Source: Mycobacterium xenopi | Lineage (GTDB): Bacteria; Actinomycetota; Actinomycetes; Mycobacteriales; Mycobacteriaceae | Direction of reading: 5' to 3' | DNA length: 64,000 nucleotides | NCBI RefSeq assembly: GCF_009936235.1 | Contig: NZ_AP022314.1 | Location: 3,534,001 to 3,598,000, forward strand | Part shown: piece after piece, positions 33,899 to 41,839 of the stretch | How the letters are laid out: the number at the start of each line of letters is the position of its first letter | Numbering within the stretch: the stretch's first letter is position 1 | The notes under the pieces: generated by a model | What the model saw: only the letters and a program-made list of their open reading frames with translations | Database searches by the model: none | Told to the model about the DNA's origin: nothing | Position numbers and translations under genes: made by a program

Positions 33899-34816
33899 TC
33901 AGTAGTGGTACGTGTCAGACGGGGCGGGCATGTGAACCGGTTCGTCGTCAAAGTGAGAAATCTTGATGCCGTAGGCACGAGCCAGTTCGAGGATCTTGGT
34001 GGCCCTCGCGAAGCGCGGCAGGTCAGATCCGTTGCGGATTTCTCCCCCATCGCGTTCGAACTCAGCGAGGAATTCTTTCGCCCAAGCAATCTCATCCTGT
34101 GACGGCGACAGCCCCTCGTTCACCACAGGACATTGGTCCGGCGTAAGGCAGATCTTGCCGGTCATCCCGAATTCCGCGGAGACAGCCGTAGCTTCGATCA
34201 GCTTCAGCGGGTTGGAGCCGATGGTCGGCCCGTCGATCGCGCTGGGCAGGTTGGCCGCCTTGGCGGCGATCGTGAACCGTGACCGCGCGTAAGCCAGGGT
34301 GGCGGTGTCTTCTCCGAAACCGGTGTCACGACGGAAATCGCCGATGCCGAAGGCGAGCCGGAAAGTGCCCTTGGCCGCAGCGATCTCGGTGATGCGTTCG
34401 AGACCCCGTGCCGTTTCCACCAGCGCCACAATCGGCACATTCGGTACGCGTTTGGCTGTCTCGGTGACATGGTCGACGGATTCGACCATCGCCAGCATCA
34501 CCCCGCCGACCGAGGTGCCCGCGAGCATGGCTAGATCGTCGGCCCACCACGGGGTGCCGAAGCCATTGATGCGCACCCAGTCGCTGTTTCCGGCGCCGAG
34601 CCAGCGCACAACATTGTCGCGGGCGGCAGCCTTGTCCTTCGGAGCGACCGCATCCTCGATGTCGAGCACGACGATGTCGGCGGTGGACCGCGCGGCGTCG
34701 TCGAACCGGTCGGGGTGCGCGCCGTTGACCAATAACCAGCTCCTGGCGAGAACCGGATCAATGCGTGAGCCGACGCGGGTGGCATCCGGCGCGGTGGTCT
34801 CGATCTGTTCGGACAT
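33899..34816 (-). CDS. HpcH/HpaI aldolase/citrate lyase (CitE-like) protein
   Basis: This 305-residue CitE-like lyase has SWLLVNGAHPDRFDDAA, DIVVLDIEDAVAPKDK (metal-binding acids), VRINGFGTPWWADDL, VALVETARGLERITEIA and GIGDFRRDTGFGEDTATLAYARS. Stand-alone CitE-like proteins act on beta-hydroxyacyl or malyl-CoA type substrates without the citrate lyase complex. The length matches the recalled Rv3075c. The ATG is at 34816. It is convergent with the echA remnant, 6 bp apart. Confidence 0.88.
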   Translation of the reverse strand: MSEQIETTAPDATRVGSRIDPVLARSWLLVNGAHPDRFDDAARSTADIVVLDIEDAVAPKDKAAARDNVVRWLGAGNSDWVRINGFGTPWWADDLAMLAGTSVGGVMLAMVESVDHVTETAKRVPNVPIVALVETARGLERITEIAAAKGTFRLAFGIGDFRRDTGFGEDTATLAYARSRFTIAAKAANLPSAIDGPTIGSNPLKLIEATAVSAEFGMTGKICLTPDQCPVVNEGLSPSQDEIAWAKEFLAEFERDGGEIRNGSDLPRFARATKILELARAYGIKISHFDDEPVHMPAPSDTYHY

Positions 34817-34984
34817 CGGTTGATCTGCCGTCTCTTGTTCCGCGGGTGGTTACCTCCATCCCCAACCGTAACGGTGTCTTCAACTAACCCAGGACCCGAG
34901 CTAGCTGCCGCGGGCTAATCCACCGTGCCAGAGCGTGCCGCGTTCTGGGCCTTGCGCCTCTTTCGAGGGTCTAGCGTTTTATCG

Positions 34985-35613
34985 GTGGAGGCCGGCGAGG
35001 TCATTGGGGGCCGCTACGAGCTGCGAGGCATCCTGGGCCGCGGCGGCATGGCGGAGGTCCGCGAAAGCGTGGGACCGTCGTCTGCGGCGGGTGGTCGCCG
35101 TAAAGCTGCTGCATCCCGATCTCACCGACGTGACCGAGAAACGGCTCCGCTTCGAAGATGGTCGACGGCGACCGCTTCAACCGAACCGAGCTATTCGACG
35201 AGGCCGACCTCGACGCCGCGCTCGCCCGCTTCGACGAGCTGAGCACGCGATCGGCACCGCACTTGGAAAACGCGGCAAGCCGGCGGTTGTACCTCGCCGG
35301 CGAAGCAGCCGCCCATGCGCACATGTGGTCGATGACCACGCAAGCCTACGCGGCAATCAACCGGCATGAAATACCGCCCACAACATCGGATTTAGTCACC
35401 GTCGATCACCGGCGGGCAGCAGCGTTCGCGCCTGGCGACATGGGCGAATACCTCCGCGCCGGCTGGGACATCGGCCATGACATCGTGTTCTACATCGAGG
35501 CTGTGCATCGGCTGAGCAACCTCGGAGTGGTCGTCACCCACGTCGGGAGAGGGTCATCGCGCGAGGGCTTCGACGCCGAGTGGCGAGAGATCAACTTGAT
35601 GACAGCCGAAGGC
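34985..35613 (+). pseudogene. Serine/threonine kinase-regulator remnant (internal deletion)
   Basis: The start (GTG 34985) encodes GGRYELRGILGRGGMAEVRE, a Ser/Thr kinase glycine-rich loop. One extra base in GAAAG near 35065 shifts into AWDRRLRRVVAVKLLHPDL with the ATP-binding Lys. The kinase stops abruptly at RLRFE near 35155. From 35158 the frame VDGDRFNRTELFDEADLDAA continues into an NTF2/SnoaL-like tail (AGEAAAHAHMWSMTTQAYAA, FAPGDMGEYLRAGWDI, EGFDAEWREINLMTAEG) that I associate with large mycobacterial kinase/AAA regulators. The middle, probably well over 500 codons, is gone. The 3' end abuts an IS110 fragment. Confidence 0.7.
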
Positions 35614-35776
35614 GCAGCTCAGCCGGATCCTCGACACCCGCATCGGCCCACACCCGCTCCAGCTCCTCGGTGCGGGTCATGAACTTACGACCCCGCCACA
35701 CCGTCTTGCCGTCACGGGACAGCGTCGCTTGATGCGCAGCCCGAACCGCAACGTCGATCCCCAACGTCAATGTCAC
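35591..35776 (-). pseudogene. IS110-family transposase N-terminal fragment
   Basis: GTG 35776 begins TLTLGIDVAVRAAHQATLSR, the first strand and catalytic Asp of the IS110 DEDD (RuvC-like) domain, followed by DGKTVWRGRKFMTRTEELER. The match ends around residue 50, where the sequence runs into the kinase-regulator remnant. About 350 C-terminal residues, including the serine tip domain, are missing. It cannot transpose. Confidence 0.7.
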
Positions 35777-36010
35777 TGTAAAACCCTTCTGCCACTGGCT
35801 CTTTCAGACCACCAGGTGACTGAGCGCCGCGGCCACGGCCCAGACATTCTCTAAGCAGGAGTCCACACCCACCGGCTGGCTCCAAGTTCCCGAACAAGGA
35901 CACCGCACGACCAGACACCGAAGTCCACGGGAGGCCGCTCAAACTTCAGGGATCACCACGTGTCCCAGTCGGACCCTCGGACCTGCCCGTGGACTCACAC
36001 AGAGGCTAAA
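35614..36010 (-). mobile_element. IS110-type element, transposase-proximal end only
   Basis: Contains the transposase fragment plus about 230 bp of non-coding DNA upstream of it (35777 to about 36010). In the IS110 subgroup this 5' non-coding end encodes the bridge RNA, so a remnant of it may be here. Outer limits are uncertain; the right edge is set just before the 13E12 gene's leader. Confidence 0.45.
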
Positions 36011-36038
36011 TGTCAGACCCCACTGCGATGATGACGGT

Positions 36039-37280
36039 ATGTCGTCGACCGCTGCGCCTGCTGCCACCGGGTTGAGTCCTGCCGAGCGTCTTGAGGTGTT
36101 GTTCGAGGAGTTGGCGGAGTTGGCCGGTCAGCGCAACGCCATTGATGGGCGCATTGTGCAGATCGTCGCCGAGCTGGATCGCGACGAGCTGTGCGGCGCC
36201 ACCGGTGCGCGCTCGGTGGCGGCGCTGGTGGCCTGGAAGCTCGGCTTGTCGTCGACCAACGCCCACACCATCACCACCGTGGCGCGCCGGCTAGAAGAGT
36301 TTCCCCGCTGCGCGGCGGGCATGGCCGAGGGCCGGCTGTCGCTGGATCAGGTCGGGGTCATCGCCGCGGGGGCCGCTGCGGGCTCTGACGAGCACTATGC
36401 GCAGTTGGCGGCGGTGGCCACGGTCAACCAGTTGCGCACCGCGGTGCGGCTCGAACCGCGACCCCAACCCGAGTCTCGGCCCGAACCGCAGCGCTCAATC
36501 AGCAAAACCACCAGCGACGAGGGCAGCTGCTGGCGCATCAGACTTCCCCACGACGAGGCGGCCACGTTCGACGCCGCCCTGGCCTCTCACCTCGATGCGC
36601 TGATCGCCGAGTGGAAACACGACCACGGCGAGCGCGGGTCAGAGAATTGTCCCCCGCTGCCGAGCACGATCGATGCGTTTATGCGCCTGGTCGAGACGGG
36701 CTGGGACGCCGAAGCGACCCGCCGGCCCCACGGCCAGCACACCACCGTGGTGCTGCACCTCGACATAGAACGGCGCGCCGCCGCGCTGCATCTAGGTCCG
36801 CTGCTGTCCGACGCCGAACGCCAATATCTGACCTGTGATGCCCTCTGTGAAGTGTGGTTCGAACGGGCCGGCGAGCCCATCGGCGCCGGCCGCGCCACGC
36901 GGCTGATCAACCGGCGACTGCGCCGCGCCCTCGAGCACCGCCACCCCACCTGTGCAGTCCCCGGCTGCGAGGCCACCCGCGGCCTGCACGCCCACCACAT
37001 AATCCACTGGGAAGACGGCGGGCCCACCGAATTATCCAACCTGGTGCTGGTCTGCCCCTACCATCATCGTTTACACCATCGCGGCGAGATCACCATCACC
37101 GGACCCGCCGATAATCTCGTCGTCACCGACAGCGACGGGCGACCGCTCAGCGGAGCATCGCTCGCCCGCCCACCCAAACGTCCCCCGCCCGCCGTCCCAC
37201 CGTACCCCGGGCCCACCGGCGAACGCGCCGACTGGTGGTGGTACGACCCCTTCCAACCCCAACCACCACCACCGAACTAG
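36039..37280 (+). CDS. 13E12-repeat family protein (DUF222 + HNH endonuclease)
   Basis: This 413-residue protein has an N-terminal DUF222 domain (SPAERLEVLFEELAELAGQR, RSVAALVAWKLGLSSTNAHT) and a C-terminal HNH nuclease module CAVPGCEATRGLHAHHIIHW, with the second His/Asn in LSNLVLVCPYHHRLHH. The C-terminus is Pro-rich and ends WWWYDPFQPQPPPPN. These multicopy mycobacterial genes are thought to be mobile homing-type nucleases. It sits exactly between an IS110 remnant and the cut end of hipA; its last codons abut the hipA break, suggesting its arrival truncated hipA. Confidence 0.88.
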   Translation: MSSTAAPAATGLSPAERLEVLFEELAELAGQRNAIDGRIVQIVAELDRDELCGATGARSVAALVAWKLGLSSTNAHTITTVARRLEEFPRCAAGMAEGRLSLDQVGVIAAGAAAGSDEHYAQLAAVATVNQLRTAVRLEPRPQPESRPEPQRSISKTTSDEGSCWRIRLPHDEAATFDAALASHLDALIAEWKHDHGERGSENCPPLPSTIDAFMRLVETGWDAEATRRPHGQHTTVVLHLDIERRAAALHLGPLLSDAERQYLTCDALCEVWFERAGEPIGAGRATRLINRRLRRALEHRHPTCAVPGCEATRGLHAHHIIHWEDGGPTELSNLVLVCPYHHRLHHRGEITITGPADNLVVTDSDGRPLSGASLARPPKRPPPAVPPYPGPTGERADWWWYDPFQPQPPPPN

Positions 37281-37282
37281 GC

Positions 37283-38156
37283 GGCCAAACGCCGTCGGGG
37301 TTGTAGATCGAAAGATTCTTCCCGTGCAGGTCGCCATTGCCGATAATCCAAGAGAACACAAGGGTTTTGAGCAATTCCAGTGCGGGCCCCGCCCAGGATC
37401 CGCCGCCGCGGGCACATGCCTCGGACAAGGTGCCGATAGCGGTCTCGGCTTTTGATGCGGTATTTGGAAGCCGGATAGATGTCGGCAAGTTGGCATGCAT
37501 CTTCCTGAGCGATACGCCTGAGTCCGTCGCGGTCGAATAGGTTCACCAACAATGCACTCCGACCATCAGCGTCACGGAGCAAACACATTGCCGCAACTCG
37601 TAACCCACATGCCGCGCCCATCGACGTAGAGAAGTGCTCATTCTCAACCGACAACGGATACTGCGCGGGATTGAGCTTGACGATCGCCAGCTCCGAGCGG
37701 GTCTGCGTCGGGGCCGAAATCGTCGCAGTACTCACTTTCGGCTGAACTCCCGCCAAACCCACAGGATCTGCGTCAACCGAATCCACGAGTTTGTTGAGCA
37801 CGGCCCGAAAGTCGGTGTCGCACTCAGGTCGAACATCGGCAGCGCCGAACACGATTAGCGCCGGAGGGCACCACGCCGACATTGCCGACGGTGTCCGCGC
37901 CGATCGCCAACAGCAGTGTCAGGTGATCGTCGGCTGAGGTCTTTGTCGATGAGATCACCACACCCAGCCGGACGCCCTCGGGAAGGAGCCCCGCGAAGAA
38001 CGCTGGAACCGCGCCACCGATAGTAACCACTTGGGTAGTGCTCCGTGCGCAGCAGCGACTACGACACCGATCGGTCACGGACTCTCGCATGTCGTCATCG
38101 AGGTACACGTCGGCTTCGGCAACATCGCGTAGGTCAAGCGCTGTTGGTGTAGTCAT
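37283..38156 (-). pseudogene. hipA: Broken HipA-type kinase toxin
   Basis: HipA-like Ser/Thr kinase in pieces. N-part (ATG 38156): DVAEADVYLDDD and GGAVPAFFAGLLPEGVRLGV, then KTSADDHLTLLLAIGADTVG. A frame change near 37870 leads to LAGVQPKVSTATISAP (phosphate loop) and IVKLNPAQYPLSVENEHFS. One extra T at the run 37450-37453 (an A on the coding strand) shifts to the frame with SWIIGNGDLHGKNLSIYNPD, the catalytic loop. Only a few codons later the gene stops at the 13E12 end, losing about 100 C-terminal residues. It is non-functional. Confidence 0.85.
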
Positions 38157-38362
38157 TCAGACACCGCGCTCATATCGATATGCATCCCCAGAACTTCGGC
38201 AATTTCGATGACTGAACGGAATTTGATCGAGCCGCTCCCCCGCTCCAACGCCTGGATGGTCGAACGGGACACTCCGGCGAGGTCGGCCAGCGTCTGCTGA
38301 GTGAGGCGCAAAGCGATCCTGCGCTCGGCGAAGACCTGGCCTATGCGTGCAACATCGGGCAT
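38153..38362 (-). CDS. hipB: HipB-type antitoxin/HTH regulator
   Basis: This 69-residue XRE-family HTH protein reads IGQVFAERRIALRLTQQTLA, DLAGVSRSTIQALERGSG and KFRSVIEIAEVLGM, a clean Cro/C1 fold as in HipB. It overlaps the hipA start by ATGA, confirming the operon. The frame is intact while its toxin partner is destroyed, so it is an orphan antitoxin. ATG 38362 is the family-like start; ATG 38434 is in frame and possible. Inverted repeats upstream look like its operator. Confidence 0.85.
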   Translation of the reverse strand: MPDVARIGQVFAERRIALRLTQQTLADLAGVSRSTIQALERGSGSIKFRSVIEIAEVLGMHIDMSAVSE

Positions 38363-38430
38363 AGTCGCTTCCGAACGCCGCCGCGTCCGCCTTGGACCAG
38401 CCACCTTGCCTCTTATGACTAAAAATCCAT

Positions 38431-38478
38431 GCATAACGAAGTCTGCAGCGTTACATAGCCTCCGTCAAGCCGTTATGC
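38431..38478. promoter_or_regulatory. Inverted repeat GCATAACG/CGTTATGC upstream of hipB
   Basis: GCATAACG (38431-38438) and CGTTATGC (38471-38478) are exact complements, 32 bp apart, in an AT-rich stretch between hipB and the divergent glycosidase gene. A second dyad, GCGT-TTTT-ACGC, follows at about 38481-38492. These are good HipB operator candidates and could also affect the glycosidase gene. Confidence 0.55.
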
Positions 38479-38574
38479 TTGCGTTTTTACGCTTAAATGC
38501 GCTGGTTATTGCCGGATCGCCCGTCGGCGGGCTCCCACGTGCTCGTCCTTCGCTCGGCGACTTATCGTCATTTC

Positions 38575-39699
38575 GTGAGGCGTCGAACGGCATTGAAGCT
38601 ACCGCTGCTGCTGCTGGCGGGACCGACGCTGACCCGTATCCCCCGCGCCGCTGCAGAGCAGAGCCGATGGTCGCCCGACCGCGCCAACCGCTGGTACCAA
38701 GCGCAAGGTTGGCTGGTCGGCGCCAACTACATCACCTCTAACGCCATCAACCAGCTCGAGATGTTTCAGGCCGACACCTTCGACCCGCGGCGCATCGATA
38801 CCGAGCTCGGCTGGGCCCAGATGCACGGGCTCAACGCTGTGCGGGTCTTCCTGCACGATCAGCTCTGGGCCCAAGATCAACGAGGCTTCCAAAAACGTCT
38901 CGCGCAGTTTGTCGGCATCGCGGCGCGCCACCGCATCAAACCACTCTTTGTCTTGTTCGACTCATGTTGGGATCCGTTCCCCAAACCGGGGCGGCAACGC
39001 GCACCGAAGCCTGGCGTCCACAACTCCGGTTGGGTGCAGAGCCCAGGTGCTGAACGCCTCGATGACCTCGACTACCGTCGCACTCTGCTCAACTATGTCA
39101 CGGGCGTGCTGAACCAATTCCGTACCGACGACCGCATTTTGGGTTGGGACCTGTGGAATGAGCCCGACAATCCCGCGCGCGCGTATCGCAAGGTCGAAAG
39201 GAAAGACAAGCAGGAGCGTGTGGCCGACCTGCTCTCCCTGGCGTTCGGCTGGGCGCGTTCGGTCGATCCCTCTCAGCCGTTGACGAGTGGCGTCTGGACC
39301 GGCGAATGGGGAGATCGCCAGCGCCGCAGCGAAATAGCGAACATCCAACTGGAGAATTCGGACGTGATCACCTTCCACTGCTATGGCGAACCAGCTGCCT
39401 TCGAGGCCCGGATCGCCGAGCTGTCCCCATTGGGGCGGCCGACCCTCTGCACCGAGTACCTTGCGCGAAATTTCGGCAGTACCGTTGATGGAGTGCTGCC
39501 ACTTGCGAAGCGGCACAACGTTAGTGCAATCAATTGGGGTTTAGTCGCCGGGAAAACGCAGACCTACTTTCCCTGGGACTCTTGGGATCATCCGTACACG
39601 GCGGTTCCGAAGCTCTGGTTTCAAGACCTGCTCCAACCCGACGGACGACCCTACCGGGACACCGAAATTCAGACGATTAGCAAGCTGAGCGGGGTCTGA
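38575..39699 (+). CDS. Secreted GH5-like (cellulase-fold) glycoside hydrolase
   Basis: This 374-residue protein has a signal peptide (RRRTALKLPLLLLAGPTLTR, cut near RAAA). The TIM barrel has GWLVGANYITSNAINQLEMF, LNAVRVFLHDQLW, the acid/base Glu196 in LGWDLWNEPDNP and the nucleophile Glu294 in PTLCTEYLAR; INWGLVAGKTQTYFPWDSW closes the site. The fold fits GH5 or a related clan A family that cleaves beta-linked glycans. GTG 38575 is chosen for the signal peptide. Its stop overlaps the S51 peptidase start (TGATG), so they are translated together. Confidence 0.82.
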   Translation: MRRRTALKLPLLLLAGPTLTRIPRAAAEQSRWSPDRANRWYQAQGWLVGANYITSNAINQLEMFQADTFDPRRIDTELGWAQMHGLNAVRVFLHDQLWAQDQRGFQKRLAQFVGIAARHRIKPLFVLFDSCWDPFPKPGRQRAPKPGVHNSGWVQSPGAERLDDLDYRRTLLNYVTGVLNQFRTDDRILGWDLWNEPDNPARAYRKVERKDKQERVADLLSLAFGWARSVDPSQPLTSGVWTGEWGDRQRRSEIANIQLENSDVITFHCYGEPAAFEARIAELSPLGRPTLCTEYLARNFGSTVDGVLPLAKRHNVSAINWGLVAGKTQTYFPWDSWDHPYTAVPKLWFQDLLQPDGRPYRDTEIQTISKLSGV

Positions 39700-40391
39700 T
39701 GTCATTTCAGCCCCTCTATTTGCTCGCGGACAGTCAGCTGCTGTTCTGGAAGCGGCAAGGCCGACTACTCCTAGAGACGGCCATTGAAGGATTGGCTGGC
39801 GACAGCGCACCCAGGGCGGCCTACATCGGTGCCTCCAACGGCGACCGTCCGGAGTTTTATGGGATTTTCGAGGCGGCGGTCGACGCGATTGCAATCGCCA
39901 ACCGCCGCATGATCGATTCGTCGTTCGGCCCCGACGACCGCGACTTCCTGAAGCGGGCCCAGCTGGTCGTCCTCGCCGGCGGCGATGTGCGCCGTGGCTG
40001 GAACACGTTCGAGAAAACTGGGATGAAAGACGTGATCCTGGACCGGTACGCACAGGGCGCGGTCCTGGTGGGCGTTTCGGCCGGCGCGGTCCAGCTCGGG
40101 CGCTATGGGATCGTCGAGGCAAAGCCAGCAGGTGCGACCGAGCTGCTCGATGTGTTCAATCTCGTGCCAGTGGTCATCGACACGCACGATGAGCGAGCCG
40201 AGTGGGCGCGGCTGTCGCGCACAATTCGGTCGCTCGAGGGAGCGGCCACCGGCCTCGGAATCCCCTCCGGCGGTGGAGTCGTCGTCCACCCGGATAGCAC
40301 GATCGAGCCGCTACGGCGCCCGGCGCATGAATTCCGTTTCGACGGCACTGGCGTCATCCACGCACTGTTATGCGCCGACGACGACAGCTGA
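39699..40391 (+). CDS. Peptidase S51 (cyanophycinase/dipeptidase E-like)
   Basis: This 230-residue serine peptidase of the S51/class I amidotransferase-like fold has LVVLAGGDVRRGWNTFEKTG, then the nucleophile elbow GAVLVGVSAGAVQLG with Ser127. A candidate catalytic His lies in VVIDTHDERAEW. S51 enzymes cleave Asp-X or beta-Asp peptides such as cyanophycin. No signal peptide, so it is cytoplasmic. It overlaps the GH5-like gene by one base and is followed by a strong terminator, so the two form a closed operon. The joint substrate is unknown. Confidence 0.82.
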   Translation: MSFQPLYLLADSQLLFWKRQGRLLLETAIEGLAGDSAPRAAYIGASNGDRPEFYGIFEAAVDAIAIANRRMIDSSFGPDDRDFLKRAQLVVLAGGDVRRGWNTFEKTGMKDVILDRYAQGAVLVGVSAGAVQLGRYGIVEAKPAGATELLDVFNLVPVVIDTHDERAEWARLSRTIRSLEGAATGLGIPSGGGVVVHPDSTIEPLRRPAHEFRFDGTGVIHALLCADDDS

Positions 40392-40425
40392 CCGGTTCGG
40401 CCACCACCGACCTGAACGAAGAAGA

Positions 40426-40447
40426 GCCGCTCGTTAGCGGCCCTTTT
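40426..40447 (+). terminator. Rho-independent terminator of the GH5-S51 operon
   Basis: GCCGCT (40426-40431), tetraloop CGTT, AGCGGC (40436-40441), then CCTTTT. A 6-bp GC stem followed by T4, 35 bp after the S51 stop: a textbook intrinsic terminator, uncommon in mycobacteria. Confidence 0.75.
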
Positions 40448-40940
40448 GGGTGGAGTCTATGAGGCCAAGCGCCACGGGGTTTCACGTCGGCCAGGACTAC
40501 AGCCTGCGCGACACTCAACGGGCCACCACTCGCGACCAGCTGGCAGCGCTGGGCCCAGGCCGAAGAAGCCAGTTGCGTTCAGGGAGGTGGTATACCGGAG
40601 CTTCAACGACCGCAGCGAGCAGCGCACGAATGCCCGCAATCGGTATCACCTGCGTGATTTCGATACCCGCGTGGGCACCTTCGAGATGGCCATCCCGAAG
40701 TTGCCGAAGGGTCACGCGATCGAGCGAACTCCTACGCCACGCCTCCGGGCTTGGCCCAAGAGAATGCGTGACTTCACGCACCGGACCCACGACGTAGCAG
40801 TCGAGGGTGCGCAGCGCGTTTGCGCCGCCGAAGTTGCGGCGGGCACGTCGGGGTGACGCGGATGAGCCGCGACGGAGTTTTCTTAGTGGCGCGGATCTGT
40901 CGATGTCCCCAATGACGCGTTTAGCCGTGTCCCCGGATGG
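40448..40940. other. Gene-free stretch with IS1081-type debris
   Basis: 493 bp between the terminator and the toxin gene. Apart from the transposase remnant at 40593-40712 nothing was recognised. Long frames here lack family character. Confidence 0.4.
40593..40712 (+). pseudogene. IS1081-type (IS256 family) transposase remnant
   Basis: The plus strand encodes YRSFNDRSEQRTNARNRYHL and RDFDTRVGTFEMAIPKLPKG. This aligns without gaps to YRQRSDERSNSRNGYRHRDF and DTRAGTIDVAIPKLRQG of the complete transposase at 41881-43128, in opposite orientation. Divergence is high, so it comes from an older insertion of a related element. Confidence 0.75.
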
Positions 40941-41204
40941 TTATCGGTGCGGGAAGATGGCTTCGATTCGCGGGCCGGTTGTGGACCAAAAGACTTTGTA
41001 GGGAGGATGCCCGGCCACGGGCAGCCTCATCCGGATGCCGCCGCTGGTGGTTATCGCGGTGGAAAGCGCTTGCGCTTGTCCCGGTGCTCGAAAGATAAGT
41101 TCGATCGCGTCGAGTACAGCGTTGTAGAGGTCTGCGTCTGGCCCCTGTTCTAGGGCATCGAGTTGGGCATCAGCGATTTGTGAATAGTCGCCTTCGAAAT
41201 TCAT
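40941..41204 (-). CDS. Putative RelE/ParE-like toxin
   Basis: This 87-residue protein has helices (IADAQLDALEQGPDADLYNA) followed by strands IRMRLPVAGHPPYKVFWSTT and GPRIEAIFPHR, a RelE/ParE-like layout with basic and aromatic residues on the last strands. It starts within the antitoxin stop (ATGA), the classic toxin-antitoxin arrangement. The family assignment is by layout, not close similarity. Confidence 0.6.
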   Translation of the reverse strand: MNFEGDYSQIADAQLDALEQGPDADLYNAVLDAIELIFRAPGQAQALSTAITTSGGIRMRLPVAGHPPYKVFWSTTGPRIEAIFPHR

Positions 41205-41434
41205 GTACGACGTTTACGTGCCCGGCGGACGGTCGGGGAGGCGGCTGCGCGTGAGAGGAGCTCGCGTAGCTCTGGGTTGGAGTCGTATTCGTGTTGTGCG
41301 TCGGTGACGACGCGGGCAGGTTGCAGGAGGATGCTGCCGTCCTCGTTTTCTCTCATGAGGTAGCGCTGGTTGGGGCGGCCGGGGAGAACGGCGCGACTTC
41401 GGCTGTCGGTCTCGATGATCGTCGGCTCGACCAT
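41201..41434 (-). CDS. Putative antitoxin, AbrB/MazE-like
   Basis: This 77-residue protein begins VEPTIIETDSRSRAVLPGRP, resembling the swapped-hairpin AbrB/MazE DNA-binding module, and continues RYLMRENEDGSILLQPARVV; the C-terminus is helical and basic and could neutralise the toxin. ATG 41434 is preferred; ATG 41452 is in frame. It is immediately upstream of and overlapping the toxin gene. Confidence 0.6.
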   Translation of the reverse strand: MVEPTIIETDSRSRAVLPGRPNQRYLMRENEDGSILLQPARVVTDAQHEYDSNPELRELLSRAAASPTVRRARKRRT

Positions 41435-41452
41435 AGCCCCAGAGTATCCCAT

Positions 41453-41839
41453 TTTCCCATCGTGGGCATAATGGGTGGTGGGTCCCGATGTCTGGTGTTA
41501 GCTCGCGGGGACCGGGGTTGACTGCGGATCCCAGAAGTCGATGGCGTGACGGCGACGTGGCGGATACTCGCGGCGCTGCCGCAGACCCGGGTCCTGGTCG
41601 TCACGACGTACGAGACCGACGCCGACATCTTGCGCGCGGTCGAAGCGGCCGCTGCTGCGGTGCTCCCCGCCGACAGCCAACACCGCGCCCAAGATCAACG
41701 TGGGAATCAATCAAGGCGTGAACATCCACGGCCACAGATACTTTCGCCGCACTTGCCGCCGGCCGGCGTTCCGCCCGGCGAGGAAGCGCACTTGCAGGCC
41801 CGATCTGAAGTCTGCGAGGGGCCAAGCCCAGTGACGTGG
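41453..41839. other. Intergenic debris between the TA pair and the IS element
   Basis: 387 bp with no intact gene. It holds the antitoxin promoter side and a short response-regulator-like fragment at 41546-41662. Confidence 0.4.
41546..41662 (+). pseudogene. Response-regulator receiver fragment
   Basis: About 39 residues, including LPQTRVLVVTTYETDADILR and AVEAAAAAVLP, match the strand-4/helix-4 region of NarL/LuxR-type receiver domains, normally followed by GATGYLLKD. No phosphorylation Asp, HTH or start is present, so it is only a relic. Confidence 0.45.
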
